Assembly (NCBI GenBank): GCA_029718625.1
Contig: CM056377.1
Location: 107,086,585 to 107,150,584 of the forward strand
DNA: 64,000 nucleotides
DNA from: Synaphobranchus kaupii
Taxonomy: Eukaryota > Chordata > Actinopteri > Anguilliformes > Synaphobranchidae
Reading direction: 5' to 3'
Both the position numbers and the translations under genes were made by a program. The notes under the pieces are model-generated. The model ran no database searches and was not told where the DNA came from. It saw only the letters and a program-made list of their open reading frames with translations. This document shows, one piece after another, positions 11,410 to 25,607 of the stretch; within the stretch, counting starts at the first letter, position 1, and each line of letters begins with the position of its first letter.

Positions 11410-13285
11410 CTATTGGCTTTAGAGACTGTGCACAGCAGGGAATTCTCACACATGAATTGAGCTACCAGTTATGTTTCCAATTCAATTAGTTTGAGCTCTG
11501 AGTTGAGTTAGGCTATGTTCAGCTTTTATGCGGCTTATAAAGCATCAACATTACCGAATAGCTTGTAAAATGTTTCAGGCGAAAATCTGGGTCATGTATA
11601 GGAAATGAGCATAAGACTTTCGTCGCGTTTTTCATTGATAGATATCAGCTAGAGATGCCTCTTGGCCTTCGAGCACTGCTATGTCTAGTCCTGAATAAAT
11701 TCAGTCTATAAAACTTCAACAGCAACGATAGCTATAGCTCTGAAAAAGATTTACAGGTAACGTAGATCTTCAGGGAAGCCAAATCAAAACTGCATCTCAC
11801 AAATGTAATATTTACCCCAAAGGGAAAGTATAAGAAGTGGGTGGAAAAGGTCATCCCAAAGCAGGTTCAGCTGGATATTTTGGTAAAGCAGGAATATAGC
11901 CCAGGTGTGGCAAAGCACTCTCCCACTGAGCAAGCAACAGGAGGAAACTGTCCCTGTGACCCAGCTGATGTAATTTCACCAATGGGACATTATCAGTTAA
12001 AATATGTCTTTGATGTATTTAGTTCACTTTTATATTTTATTGGCAGCACAGCCATGGTTCAGAGTAAGTTTCACAGTTAACAGAAGGAGGAGAAACAAGC
12101 CTCTTTTATCTGGGTTATGAACAAGTGGCAGGCTTGGATCCACCGGGGACAGCGTTGAGACTCAGCTAGTTTCTATTCATGGGGGACGCACGCTCTGCCT
12201 CTCAGCCATAAAGCTCTTGCCGTCAGCACATCTCGAGGGGGGGGGCTGAAAAGATTTGAACAAGCAGCAGTGTGTCCCCATGACGGATGACTCACACACC
12301 CCAAACAGCAGCAGAACCAGCAGCCCTCCGAGCTCTTCCTCTACCCAGCTAATTGCGCAGAAAAGCTCCAGTTCTACTCATTGACAAAAACTTCAGACAC
12401 TCAGCCGCTCCAAGTATGTTGCTATTTCGGTTTACGGCTCCAATCAGTACTTTTTCTCTCTTATCTGGGGCAATGCTCGCGTGCAGTCAGATCTCTTTGA
12501 GTTGTCTAAGAGGGGGAAATTAAATGCGCCCCAAGGCCAGAAAATGGCACATGCGAGGCAGCTGAAAATGCCAGCAGAATAAAGATTTTTGATGTATTTA
12601 TAGTCAGGGCTCCGTATAAATCTGGCTCTTCTCCCCGCCGACCCCCTCCACTGTAGCGCTTTTCCTGCCTGGGTCCCCGAAGGGTACATTTCCCTGCCAA
12701 AAACACTGACCCGAGCTTTAAACTAGCTGTTGTAGTCTCAATCACCAAAGCCATGCTCAGCACTGGCCGTATGCTAAACACTGCTCGTGGAACATGTTAA
12801 AGGAAAAGTTATACGAGGACGACCTGTTCGTGAACCATTTCCTGGGGCCCATGCAGTGTCTGCACTGTGTAAAATTTGACTAAAATGAGCCAGGCCTCCT
12901 ACCCTAAAAATCAGCCAGAAAGGTATGTGGTTACAACTAATTAGACGCATTTAAAATGGGACCAGTTGGATATTTACTGCTGTAGCCCCTTTCTCTTTCC
13001 CCAAATTGCTCATAAAGTGTATGCTTAGACATTAAGACGCGCTGGCACAACCTGCTCACAACACAGGAATTCTCTCCTGGTGGAAATCTCCTAAACAAAA
13101 GCAAACTGCACTCAATAATGCCTCAGATGGCTGGAAACACATATTTTACTAAATTCCCCTGGGAAAAGACGAGTAGTACAGTTGACACACAGATTAGAAA
13201 CAAAAGCTTTCCCTGTTTATTTGTCTGAGTAGAAGGAAAATTCACCAAACACCATTTTAAGTACTTTTAAATGCTTAGAATACAT
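11410..13285 (-). other. Intron interior, no genes seen
   Basis: No exon with protein homology, RNA gene or clear transposon was recognised. Open frames here (for example 11841-12080) have no domain and no splice support. Confidence 0.5.
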
Positions 13286-13292
13286 ATTTATA

Positions 13293-13716
13293 GCGCTGCT
13301 GGTGGCTCATTCGGTTAAGGTACCACGCTGCGGCGCATGGATGAACCCCGCGGTCTCTGTTCGAATCCGGACCCTGCCAGTGCCGACTGCGGCCGGTAGC
13401 TCCATCGCGCGACGTGCAATTGCGATTGCAATGCCCAGGGTATGGGAGGGTTCAGTCAATTTGCGTTTCGTTGCTATATAGCGACCCCCACTGGTCGATC
13501 GGGCGCCCGTGGACTGCATGTTAAAGCCGCATATGAAAGGTCTTCCAATGGGAGCTTAGCTGTAGTCTGCGGTGTGAAAATAAGCAGATTGGCGACTACA
13601 CTCTTCCAGATCAGCAGTGGCCTTGGCGCATGAGCTTGGCTGCGATTGCAGACAGTTGGGCATTCCAAATTAGGGTGGGAATTGGACATACTCAGCCCCA
13701 CACTGAACGCCAAATT
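13293..13716 (+). mobile_element. tRNA-derived SINE
   Basis: The head is tRNA-like: an A box TGGCTCATTCGGTTAAGG at 13303-13320 and a B box GTTCGAATCC at 13359-13368, at pol III promoter spacing. The body includes AGCGACCCCCACTGGTCGAT-like sequence and ends near CCAAATTAGGGTGGGAATTGG, both familiar in fish SINEs. CpG content is high against an AT-rich intron, which suggests limited decay since insertion. ATTTATA occurs at both borders and may be a short target duplication. The insertion is opposite in sense to bcar3. Confidence 0.75.
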
Positions 13717-13719
13717 TAT

Positions 13720-16113
13720 ATATAAAAATATTTACACCTATCTAAAAAGGCTGTTGTATACTTTAAAGAATTACATTGAAGATATTGAAGATGTACATCT
13801 TTATGAATGGGTCCCATAACATTTATTATGCATACTGTGTACAGTGTACTCAGAAATTCACTACCAATTACAGTGCTGTCTTGCACACAAAAATTATACT
13901 GACGCCTGACAATATTTCCCTTGGTAATAAGGTATAAGAACACTGTGTTTTAAAACAGTACATTACGCTTTTGGTCATGGGTTGCTCCGATGTAAGTCCT
14001 GCCATTGTGGCTCAGGGAGAAAGACAATGGATTTGTTGTAACAACGGATTTATCAAAAAACTTGTTATAACTGCAAAATCAGTTTGTATCTGATCAGGTT
14101 CTAGGTGTATTAAACATGGCTGTTAGGACAAGTTAGTTAAATTCTCAAGTTAGTCTAGCTCTCAAACACTATAAGATCTGTTCTAGTTGAACCCCTATAC
14201 TAATGTTTAAAGAAGAAGTGTATTAACTATTTGAACATAAAATAATCGCATGAGATGGAAACCCAGTAAGTACAGGAAGTTAACAAAAAGCTTTTTTTCA
14301 CCCTGTTTTTCATGGCACACGTAAACCACTAGAGGACGCCATTCCTCTTCCAGTGTATTATTATTATACTGACAGCTGTTTGTAGCTCTCATACTGATAA
14401 AAGTTCCCTTGGTATTGTGCTAGCTTTTACAGCTTGTACTGATGAAGGACACAAATCTGGTAAAACACTGAGAAGGTTCTGAATCAGTGATATCACTAAG
14501 CACTGAATGTGCTTGTGTGTGCTTGTGTACATACTGTACAAGAGTATGGGAGTTACTTTGTGAGGGCAGGGTGGTACGTGAATGTAAAATTGTTGTATGT
14601 GTATGGAAGGAGGGAACTATTAGCACAGCATATTTCAAAACGATTTCCCTAGAAATCTGCTTTAATCCTTGTGAGCTTTTTCATGCGGATGTTCCAGTCA
14701 TGACATATTGTCATTACTCAAAACTCACCACGTACGTGTAGAGCTAGCCAAAAATTGTTTTAAAGCGGCCTGTGATCATGAACCCTGGAAACTCGCCAAG
14801 GGTAGATATTTTAAAAACCAAGTTCAACATTATTTAATTGAAAAAATCTTAACTATTAATAGCAGGCTGTCCAATCTGTGACCCTTCTCTCAAATGTCCG
14901 GAAATGTGTTATTGCTCACGTGCGACATGAGCAGGAAGTGGAACTGGGGGCAGGGCATGATCAGCGAAGAAAGGGGGCTGTGGGGGGCTGTGGGGTGCTG
15001 GAGGCTTGGCTCTGCCCTCAGCAGTACAGTACAGTATCTGCGGTGCCGGCATTAGCTGTCTGTGAGGTTGTCAGTTGGTCATTCAGACAAGCCCTCTTCA
15101 CAGTCTTCTCCAAGGCCCCTCTAAAAGCCGTCCCCATCTTGCCTGTCACAAAAGCCCATGTATTCCTGCCCCCTCAGCGCGGGCCACACGGGCGGCCAAA
15201 GGGGCCATTATCCGGGTCCAGCAAGGGCAAATCTCACAGCCTGGACAGAGAGCCATTGTTTCAATAAACCCCTTTCATGACCGGTTAGCCGCTTAACTGC
15301 GCAGTGGGCCGCAGAACTTAAACCAGGAGGATGAGAGGGAGAGGGAAAGAGAGAGAGAGAGAGAAAAAGAGGGGAAGAAAGAGAGAGAGAGAGCTGCGTG
15401 AAAGACTTGTTTCACAGGGACCCACTCTCCCTTCGCGGAAAGCACAGGCATGCCAGCGGTTCAGTCCACAGGACAGCTGTTTTCTTCTCATCTCCCTCCA
15501 CTTCAGCAGCATATAATTCCCCTTCCCTAGAGCGCCATTTTCCACATCTCTAAGCACTGACTGGGAAACAGGTACAGAGGCTACGAGCAGTACTTATGAC
15601 ACAGCCAGGCCATGCTGATGACTTCATCCACTAGTCACTGAGACAACTTTATCTCTGATTAACTTGCACCTAGTCTCTAGAGAGGGAAATCAGTATCCTA
15701 TGAGCAGAATCTAATGTGTTCACAAAGAGTAGGGTTTGAAACCCTCCCAGAGGGAGAGCTGGGTTTCCACCCTCATCGAACTGGTATTTTTAGGCGCTGA
15801 GTCCTCCTCAAGCCATTTCCACTGTCCCGCCTTCCCGATCTGCTCCGGCGATAATAGCCGTCCGCAATTACAAATGCGACTAGTCTTTGACACGCAACAA
15901 AACCAGGCCGAATGCACAGAGCCGAAGCACGGTCACAGCCCAGTCCCACAGAGAATAAGGTCAATTCTCCCCAAAGTTTTAACGCGCTTAACTTCGAGAG
16001 AAATCAACGCTCGCGTTGGGACAGCGCCCATTAGCCTCGCCCTGATCGGCTCGGTTTACCTCCGCACGTCACCCGCCCGCGGGAAATCACCGCAGCCAAG
16101 CAGCCATTTTGAT

Positions 16114-16152
<39 letters not shown>

Positions 16153-18200
16153 CTTCCGTTAAACACGCGGCAAACACTCATCAACTTCAATAGATGCTTC
16201 ATTTCGGTGGATGGAGGAAAAACAAACAACCCCGGATGGGTCATTATAGACTTACGCACCATGCACAAAGGACTTTGAAATGCTATTCAGCGGCGGAGGC
16301 GCGATTGGCTATTCAACGTGCGCCTCGGCAGGTGTACCCTACAATACTGCGGTATTCTGGCCCTCTGTAGTCATGTCATCTGTGATTTTCCCACACGGAG
16401 ATCCTGTTTTTACTGTGCCTGAGTGTAATAACAGTGGGGGTTTTCGGGCTCCCTAGCGGATGATAGGAATGTGTGAGGGGAGCTCACTACACTACACGCC
16501 TGTTGCCAAGCGAGGTGGGTGGGGGGGGGGGGGGGGGGGACCCTGGGGAGGACCTGGAAAGCGCTCTGTTTTGACAGTCACCTCAATCTCGCGTGACCCC
16601 CTTCATCTGATCCGCCCGCGTGGTGTCATGGGGTGAAGCCAGGATAGTGCAGCGATGTCAGGCCTCTCATATCGCTGACCTCCCTCCACTGATACCCGTC
16701 TGTGAGATCAGTGTCTCTCCAGCGCGCCGCGGGAAAAACAGCTCTGGCAGCTACCGCTGCTGCCTGTTGTATTGTTTGGTCTGGTGCGTTATTCACTCCA
16801 AGGTGACTCAGGAGAATAGTTTTCCTTTTAGTTCGTATCTTTGCTGTGGACAAGGTTGATCACAGAGCATTGAGACAAGGCTCATACTTTCAGCTGCAGT
16901 TTTAATAACTTCGGCTTGCGATGGAAAAAAACGTAACAGGTGCCCGGCTGTATGCGGTACCGCAGTGTAATTATTAAAGAACGATCAATCATTCATCTGT
17001 GGAATAATACACGCTGTAATAGTGTCATTAGTCTTAATCTTATTTCAGGCACGGCGCTCAGAGCTGGACGCTGAAGCCCCAGTGTGCAGGGCGCTGGACA
17101 CGATCTCACTGCATTAGCGTCCTGTGCGCTGACAGGGAGCACTGTGACCTGTGTACACTGTCAATAGGGAGTCATTGGCCCCGGTGTGTGAGAGCTGTGT
17201 GCTCAACGTGAGGTCATCTCTGCCAGGGTTTGCTTTTCACACCAAGGCGCGAGGCGCAGTTGGATCAGGAGGGCGAGCTGGTGGCCAGTTCTCAGCCGGC
17301 TGAGAGAGGTCATGGTGTGGTGACAGAACACACTGGAAACAGCCATCACTCACGGATCCTGACAGAGCGGCGGCGCACGTGTTCGGATCCAGCCGCGCGA
17401 AAAACAATCTCCGAGGGACGGTCTATGGGAAATTAGATTCTGGCAGCATTTATGCCGTCTTCCTAGGGCTATGTTCCCTTCAGCTGCTTGGGAAATTTGA
17501 TCATTTTGATTTGTCACACATACGTATACCTTCCAAAATGAAATTTCCGCATCACTGTAAAGTTATTATCTGTTTTAATATTGGGCACAATGTAGCCCAC
17601 ATTATATCAGGTAATTGAGCACCATCTGAAAAGATAAACTAAATATGGTACCCAAACTGCACCAGCTGAGTATTGGTGTATATCCTTCCTAATAATTGAT
17701 AATGCGTGAGACAGAGACTGCATTCACATCTTAAATGAACATTTTTAAGTCAAAACTTTCTTAAAATACCATAATAAAGACTGTTTATGTGCCCAGGTTC
17801 TATAAGATCTTTTGCAACATTTACAAGGTCAATCAACTGTTGTAAAACTGCGCATGTACATGGTGTGTTCTGGGGCATACAGCAAACAGGGAGAAACTGA
17901 TCACTATCATCTGTACCCTGCCCTGTGTTGTTTAGTAATAGTGCTTATGAAGATCATATTTCACTCCACTTCTTCAAACAAATCTCTCTCTCTCTTTCTC
18001 TGTTTCTCTCTTCTCTCTCTCTCTGATGATACTTTGAATTATTTTTAAAAAAAAAAGTTAATGTACATTGAAAAGGTGAACTCAATAAAAATATAGCTAA
18101 TGAATATACTGTACATGTGGCAAAAATATTGTGCCATAAATCCGATTGGGCAAATATTTAATCCATCAGTCTGAGGAATAATACACAGTAAAACAGCAGA
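13720..18200 (-). other. Intron interior with purine and homopolymer tracts
   Basis: It contains a GA-rich tract at 15330-15393, a C34 run at 16117-16150 and a G-rich run at about 16508-16538. The 15.7-17.4 kb part is raised in CpG but I could not tie it to an exon. A 180-codon plus-strand frame at 15736-16278 crosses the C34 run as poly-Pro and has no domain, so it is not accepted as a gene. Confidence 0.55.
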
Positions 18201-18221
18201 TGTGAAACCCAAACAAAGTAT

Positions 18222-18329
<108 letters not shown>

Positions 18330-18936
18330 TCATTATATTCACCTTTAAACATGTAAGTACCTGCCTCAATACACATGGAACACGAGTGTGAACATAAGAT
18401 CTGGATCCTGATATAAATGAGCACAGGGACTCGTTGCATTTCATATATTCATTCATCTCTCTGCCTATCCCACCAACTACTTAGACAAACAAGCACCAAG
18501 ACAATTTCCTCCATGTCAAAGCTGAAGCTTTGTAAGCAGTGTTCCCTAAGAGAGAGCACACAGTGCTGTTTTGAGCCTTCCTGTCCTACTTTAGTGACCC
18601 TGCACTTAGAAAACATTGAGAGCATTCAATAGTATTATATTACCAGGGAATATTAGCATTGTGTTTATTTCAACAGCAAAAGCATATCCCCTTTTTAAGC
18701 AGGCAGACTATTCTTCTACCTACATCCTCTGGATTTACTCATGTAAGATGTGACCACACGCAATGCACTTTATGTTTTACGGCTGAAGCCAATAATGGAA
18801 AGTGAGTTCTTTCAGAATCGGCCGCACTTGTTTTCCACCTTCTTTTAAAAGCCATCAAAGACAGACGCAGTACAAAAGCACCACCTTTTGAACGCAACAG
18901 TCTTGTACACACAGCGAACGCTGAAGCGGCTCTTAC

Positions 18937-18982
18937 CTTGACATACTCCATGGTGGGATCCATACCGCACTGGTCCCTGCTG
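18937..18982 (-). CDS. bcar3: bcar3 46-nt exon before the SH2 exon
   Basis: The minus strand shows a pyrimidine-rich acceptor CTCTCTCTCTCCGCAG at 18983 and a consensus donor AAG/GTAAGA after 18937. The exon adds one base to finish a Ser codon from the previous exon and then 15 codons, SRDQCGMDPTMEYVK, ending in phase 0 before FSRDKY. Human BCAR3 has the closely similar DPTVEYVKFSKERH at this junction. The exon contains an ATG in good context (GGTATGG), so it could be the translation start if a non-coding first exon joins here. The acceptor tract extends into a GA/CT microsatellite on its 5' side. Confidence 0.93.
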
Positions 18983-18987
18983 CTGCG

Positions 18988-19018
<31 letters not shown>

Positions 19019-19686
19019 CTCCCTTTAGTGCATATAGACACACACTCACACACAGACACACATACACACACACACACAGCGGTTCACAGGCCCTCTGTTT
19101 CAGAGCCCCAGCACAGCTGCCCCTCTCCCGGAGAGAGAGCCAGTCCCTGCCCCTGCTACCAGTCGCAGGCACTCGTGTCCCCCACTTCTAACAGAGGCAG
19201 CTAATTCACAGGGCCATATGAGCTCACGGCTCAAAGCAGTCGAATCTGCCACATCTGCCAGATAATTGCACAAGTAAAAGAGAGAGAGGGGCCGAGGACG
19301 ATATGGACGGGGAAGGCTCAGAGTGGTGCCCTTCAAAGATAACCGTCGCAGAGCAGGGGCAACCATTGACGTTTATTTTAGCTCTATATTGTCTTCGTCC
19401 CCTTTCAACCTTTCTCCTCTTTAAAGTTCTGTTTACGTGGAGTTAAACCCAAATTCTCAACGCGGGAGGATTACAGTCCAGGAGCAAAATGAATTCCGGG
19501 AGTCTTACTCGAGATTTCCCATTGAGATCAGGAGGGGGAAAACCCTCACACAAAATAAGAACAACACACTCTCTATGTAAATGTCCAGGGAACAAGAACA
19601 TTAAATGACAGGCTACTTCTTATTTCAAATCTCAAACACGCAAGAGTCAAAAGCAACATGAACGAGTGCATGCAATGCACTCCCTT

Positions 19687-19707
19687 GGGGGGGGGGGGGG
19701 GGGGGGG
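19687..19707. repeat. Poly-G tract (21 G)
   Basis: A pure G run on the plus strand lies 30 bp inside the intron from a strong donor at 19739-19738. It is C-rich in the transcript sense. Confidence 0.9.
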
Positions 19708-19739
19708 CTTCAAATTTAGAGATTGTAAAAATAACTCAC

Positions 19740-20300
19740 CTAATTACAGGAACTGTTGTTTTTCTGCTCTTTTTGCAAGCGCATTTTCAGAGTGAAAAAA
19801 AAAGGAAAGAAAACACAAGTGGAATGCAGGAAATATGGCGGAGAGAATCGCAGAGAGTCGAGTGAAAAGCGGGAGCCTGCTGCATTCTGTGAGAAGTCCG
19901 CGGTGGACGGCGCTGCTCGGCTCGGTCTGCATTTAGCTCCCGCTAAACCGCGTCTGTCTACTGCGAGGAGGCCTGGTCTACCCGCTGCTTTCATCTCAGC
20001 TTACACAGAAACCTGCCTTTATTCCCGCTGGGGTGTGCGGTTGGGTGTCACGCCCTCAGAGAATAGAGCCTCATCACCGAAGCGGCTCGGCTTGGGAAAG
20101 CTGACGCGATTACGGCGCGGCAGCGCTACACGCAGGACGCGGTCCCCGCTGTCCCCTCAGGCAAGGACCTGGAAGGCATCCGCGGGTCTCCCTGTGACGG
20201 GCGGGGAAGATGATGTCAAAGCGCCCGACGGCGCTGCTCTATGACCGAGGCGTTTGGAAGCTCAAAAAGTGTGCGCTTCTCACAGAAAAGAATGAAGAAC
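19740..20300 (-). promoter_or_regulatory. bcar3: CpG-rich block with possible non-coding bcar3 first exon
   Basis: The 19.84-20.25 kb interval is CpG-dense. On the minus strand the transcript sense ends at a textbook donor ATTAG/GTGAGT with the last exon base at 19740. The next acceptor downstream is that of the 46-nt exon, whose internal ATG would then start translation at MDPTMEYVK. No upstream frame stays open across the junction, so the exon would be 5' UTR. The start site is not defined. Confidence 0.35.
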
Positions 20301-23300
20301 GGCCCAGCAACAGATCTTTTTCTGTGCAGGCCTGTGCGCATGGCTAAGCCACAGTTGTATTGTGCTCTTGAAAATGAATCTGTAGCATGCCCTAACCGCA
20401 GAGGCTTCACAAACACTCTCAATTTGAAGGGAAGATCAGAGCAGAGACACCACGGGTCATGAAAGCCACATTTTTATAATCGGATTTCCGTACACTCGCT
20501 CTCGCACTCTTTGAGGCGATGTCTGAGAACGGAGCTCTTGACACGCGAATGAACCGGCGGTCAAGAGAAAGTCTTTGGGGTTTCTCGGGGGGGGAGCTGT
20601 TGGTCCTTACCACAGGTCTGTGGTCCTTGCAGATGTGAGACAGTAGGGGAAGTCTTTATAAAGAAGGAAAGTCCCATCATCTTTACTGGCATAATCACCA
20701 TACCTGTTTGCATGGAGGCTATACACAGGTATACTGTAACATAATTTACAACATACCTGCGAATATTGGAACATCATTTTTTATGTTCCACTTGGAACAT
20801 AATTGGAACACATATATTTTTTAAATCCATTAAGTATTCTCTGCAGCACAAAGAGCACAGAATTCACTTCATAGCTATTTGAATGATTTGGATGACAATT
20901 CCTGTCTCATCGATTTACGCACTTGTGGTTATGACCCTTGGTCATGATACAGTTTATATACAAAACAACTCACAAAAAAAGCAGTGCAGACATCTGGCTC
21001 TCCATGAGGCAGTGTACTTTTTTCATGGCGAAGCTGCAGAGTGAATGTGAGTTTTTAGCATAGCGCGTACCGCTGCCCTGCTGTTTCGGCCGGAGCCGAG
21101 CGGTAGCCGTTAAATAAAAAGCAGCTGGGCTGGCCTGTCTCTGGAGGCAGAAATCCAGCGTACCCTCAGTCCAACCAAAACATGTCTGGCTGATAAAGGC
21201 CTTCCTCTCCATTAGCAGTGAACATGCTTATTTACACATCAGATCGGCACGTACAGCAAAATATCTAAAAATCCCCACCCTCTGTTGGGTTAGACCATTT
21301 TCAGTTGACTGCAAACATAGCTCGCACCTTCAGTGTATGTGTAATGAGACCCTACTCCATGATAGCTGCTTAGACTACCAGCTATCATCAGGGAGACATA
21401 CCCTTCTCTGCTGATCTGCAATAGCTCCTTCTTGTAGAGCTGTGTGGCCTGTAGCAATTCTTTTAGCAATAACAGTCTCTTCATAATAAAATGTTTTCCA
21501 TATGGGAACCTTGGTCATCCGTTTTTCAGATCTGGGCCATTACGCGTCACGTCCATATCACACTAGATTCAGATGAGGTGGCACCCTGCTCTGCCCTGAT
21601 TGGATGCTCTTGGTTGCCCTTGGTTTCTGCAAGCCCGCAGCGGTTATCTCAGTCGTTTTGTTCTGGATACAGACAACCTTGGTGAGGAGCAGAGACAGTA
21701 TGTTCTCAGCAGAACGGAAGGTCTGACGTCAAGATGAGTGGAGTATCAGCGACTCCATCAACATCCAGGCCTGTGACGTGCGCCAGGAGTCTGCCTCACC
21801 GGCCAGCAGCTACCTGGTCCTGCGGACAGGCGAAGCGCAGCCAACACGCTCGCCCCGGGGCATGCTGGGGAACGGAATGAGCCAAGGGGCCAACAGAGGG
21901 CAGGCATGGCACCATTACAGCCCTCTCCGCTCCTCACTGCCAGCTCTCTCATTTCACACTGAGCTCTGCTTTCTTTTTATCTTTCTCCCTCCCGAGCCAT
22001 AAATTTTCTTCACATCTCTGCCTCGGTCCAGCTATTCGTGGATTTGCTGAATGGAGCCAGCACCTGCCTTCAGTTCGGCCGAACCAGAGGAGGGGGGGGG
22101 GGCAGCCGTTTGTCACCCGCAGATAAATCAAAGCCCACGAAGGCACAAATAAATCAGTCCAGCTGTCATCACAACAGCCAACTGACAACACCTCAGATTA
22201 TAATGTGCAAGGGCAGTGAATTTCAGCTGTTGCCACCTGCTCTGTCACCTCACCGTACATATAATTGCACAAACATTCTCTAACGAGTCTCTCTCCGCTG
22301 ATACTTCTCACCAAAAAAAGAGCGACGACATCAACAGCAACTACAAAAAAACACACTTAATAGGCTGTGACATGAAATGTGTGGCTGAATTAAGTTACCT
22401 ATATATACCTACGCAGCAGAGTGGCAAAAGAACATGATCACCACCGAATGCGCATGAATCTGAAGCACAAAAGCGGTCCACAGCGCTTACGTCACTACAC
22501 AACCGTGAAAAGCGATACGGTTGCACACCTGCATACCCCCAAACATTTATCACCCGCCACAGACATGCCTTTGCTCCACCCAGTCAATGGTCCCGAAAAA
22601 ACCCCACGACCACACCCACATCACTCAAAGGTAACGAGTAACCCCCCCCAAACACAATGGGGCACCCCAGTGCCGCATGGGAAGGAGAGGAGAGAGTGTT
22701 CCTCTGAAGCATTCAGCTGGGACCATTAAAACCTCACCTTTACAATTTGTTCTCCCGTGTCCCTTTCTGGAGTTACCTGAGACCGAATTCGATATGGTAA
22801 TTCTGCTGCCACGGGATCCCCAGAAGAAACGGCTGAGCCCCAGGGTCCACCTCTTCAGAGCCTCCCTCCTCTCTCTCTCCCTCTCTTTTTCTCTCCCTCT
22901 TTTTATTTCTCTCTCCTCTCTCTCTCTCTGCACTGAGACAGAAGACAGCACCCCCCCTAAATGGCAGCACCTCTCCTGCGTAAGTTGCAACAGGGGGTTG
23001 TTATGGAAACCAGAGTTTTGTCTGAGGTCATTGCTAGCTGTAAAGTGCATCCTGGGAGTTTTTTTTTAGTTGTTTTTGTCATTTTGCACAACCCCACCCT
23101 ATTTTCAGCTAGCGGTGTCGAAATGAAAAATAGCCTTATATTCGCTAACCGTAAAATGTCAAAGACTATATTCCAATCAGTTGAACAACACCACCCCAAT
23201 ACTGATCCCTGTGCTCTCTCACCCGTCAGCATACCCTGATGGGAGCTGTTTTATTCCTCCAAACCATGTTCTAACACTCTGCAGTAGCCAGAAAAACAGT

Positions 23301-25430
23301 GGCTGCTTCACCCATGGCTCTGCATGTGCATATATCTGAGGGTCTGGGTAACCTTCATTGTAGCCTGATGGTTTATCATGGCTGTCAGAGTGTATGGTGT
23401 AGTGTTAATCCTGTAGTGTTAATGAAGTGCCTTGTGATTCACTGGAATGTGCTTCTTCTTTACTCTGGCTGTTCTCATGTGCTTTGTCTGTGATCATCAC
23501 ACTGGTGATTTTTTTTTCTAAATTGGAAGTGTATGAATCACATCAGTGACACTTCAGTGACACCACACACACACACACACGCACGCATGTACGCACGCAC
23601 GCACACACACACCTTGAATGCAGGTCTATCCAAGTAGTGGCAAGTAGTTTTGCCAGCTTCCAAGCAGCCAAATACTTCCATATGGTTAGAAGATGGGCAT
23701 TATGTGGTCTCCATAGCAGCCGTATAAGACAATTAAAATAAATTAAAAATTTGTGTCCTGTTTGCTTGTTTATGAGAGAATCCCTCTGGATATTTTAGAC
23801 TGACGGTACTGCGGTTTCCAGATTTAAAAAAGATTGAATTACGATGAATGAATGTAAATCTTGTGTTACTACATTGTTAAATGGACTGGATACACACCCA
23901 TACAAGGCTCCAAATTCATTGTCTGCATATGACAAACACCTTCAGATTTCTATGATTTTTTTCATTGTGTGTCAACACCAGAAATGCTTTAAACAATTAA
24001 ATCTGGGGCTTAACCAAGCTGGACGCATAAAAGGAGAAGGGGCGTGGTGACGGAGAGGACTGTTGAAAGCACGGCTGTAATTAACTGAGACTTATTTTAA
24101 ACCCAGTAACATTCAACAGTCGAGTGTATTTTTCACTATTTTATTATTATATTTGTTTTATTTTTTTAAGCTCTTGCTACATTATTAAAGCAACTAGAGA
24201 CCAGTGCACATAAATTGACACTTTATGGTAATAAGCCTACTTCTTTATCTTTATATCTACTTCTTTATCTAGATTACTTCAGTGTCTTTGATGGTATCTC
24301 AACAGTCTTTGTAGGAAACACAGCTATACACGCATTCAGCAGCTGCTGACTCACTCTTAGCCCACCTTTACAGTGATAATCCTCAAAGATGTTGCTGTTT
24401 GTTAAGACAGGTGGGTGATACATATTCCCAGAATTCCAAGCGCGGCACCTGAGCCAATGGGACGGAGCAGAGCAGATGTGAGCTCTGCGAGGGCGGCGGT
24501 GTCCAGTTTCAGAGTCCACAGGGCCTCTGATCCAGTGCGCACCAGATAACATCTGCTGGCTTCGGGGAAAGGGCTCTGACTCAGAGCGCGCCGGGACGCA
24601 GCACAATCCAGTAGCAGTCTTGGGCCTGTGCTAACTTGTGTGCGGCGATTAGATCTCAGCTGACCTGCTTACCACACCAGGCAGTAAAGCCACGGTGCTA
24701 TTTAGAGGAAGCGCTGTGGGCTGCGGGGTAAAGGCAGGAAGAGCTCGGCGCTGAAACACAAACCTCACAGTGGCGTGGAAAACACCCTTCACAGGATTAA
24801 ACCCTCCACTAATTCTCTAATTCTCTGCGGTACAATGTTGACTGATTCATCTTCTGCTGTTCTGCTCAAGGGAAGCAGGGACGGGTTGAGAATTCCAGTG
24901 CATTTTGTGTTGAAAAAGAGTGCAACAGCAGAGGGGGCTGTTCATTTACAGTGAAAGTGTCTAAGAGACACCTAAAGTGGGACCATTTTCGCCATTTGAC
25001 ACCTGGCTTTTGTCATCTGTAGCTGAGACTTTAGGTATCACACAGAGTAAAAGCACATGGGAAGACGAGTTCACAGTAGGGCAAGTGAGAGGGCAGTGTA
25101 AGTACATGGTGTGTGGTGTGCAGTGTGAATTATGACTGTATTATGAGCTACGGAGGGAAATATAAGGGTATACAGTATAATGCAGTGTATGCTTTTCATT
25201 ATTATGGGGAGTGTGTGCATGTACTATGTGGAATGTGACATGGTGTGGGGGGTTTAATGTAGTGAGCACAGTAAGATGTGGTGTGTGGCATGTGATTTGG
25301 TGGTACATGGGGTGTGAACAGCTGTGACAATTGTGGTGTAATGTATTTTGTACGGTGACCTGCTGTGCTGTGTGGAATGCAATGTAATACGGGGTCTAAT
25401 GCAGTGTGTAAAGTGAGATGAATGTGATGT
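20301..25430 (-). other. Intron interior, no genes seen
   Basis: It contains a CT-rich tract at 22862-22932, a mixed CA/CG tract at 23562-23612 and GTG-rich low-complexity sequence at 25100-25430. No recognisable exon, RNA gene or transposon was found. Confidence 0.5.
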
Positions 25431-25431
<1 letters not shown>

Positions 25432-25480
<49 letters not shown>

Positions 25481-25607
25481 GATTAATTAATTGACTAGTT
25501 TATTGTCCTTTCGGAAATTCATCATGTGCGTGTGTGTGTGTGTGTGTGTGTTGATTAATTAATTGACTAGTTTATTGTCCTTTCGGAAATTCATCATGTG
25601 CGTGTGC

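Noticed and set aside
15736..16278. 180-codon plus-strand ORF
   Set aside because: It runs through a C34 tract as poly-Pro, has no domain and sits in a CpG-raised intron where long frames arise by chance.
19756..20244. 162-codon plus-strand ORF
   Set aside because: It lies in a CpG-rich, GC-rich block, is basic with no recognisable fold, and is better explained as a promoter or non-coding exon region.
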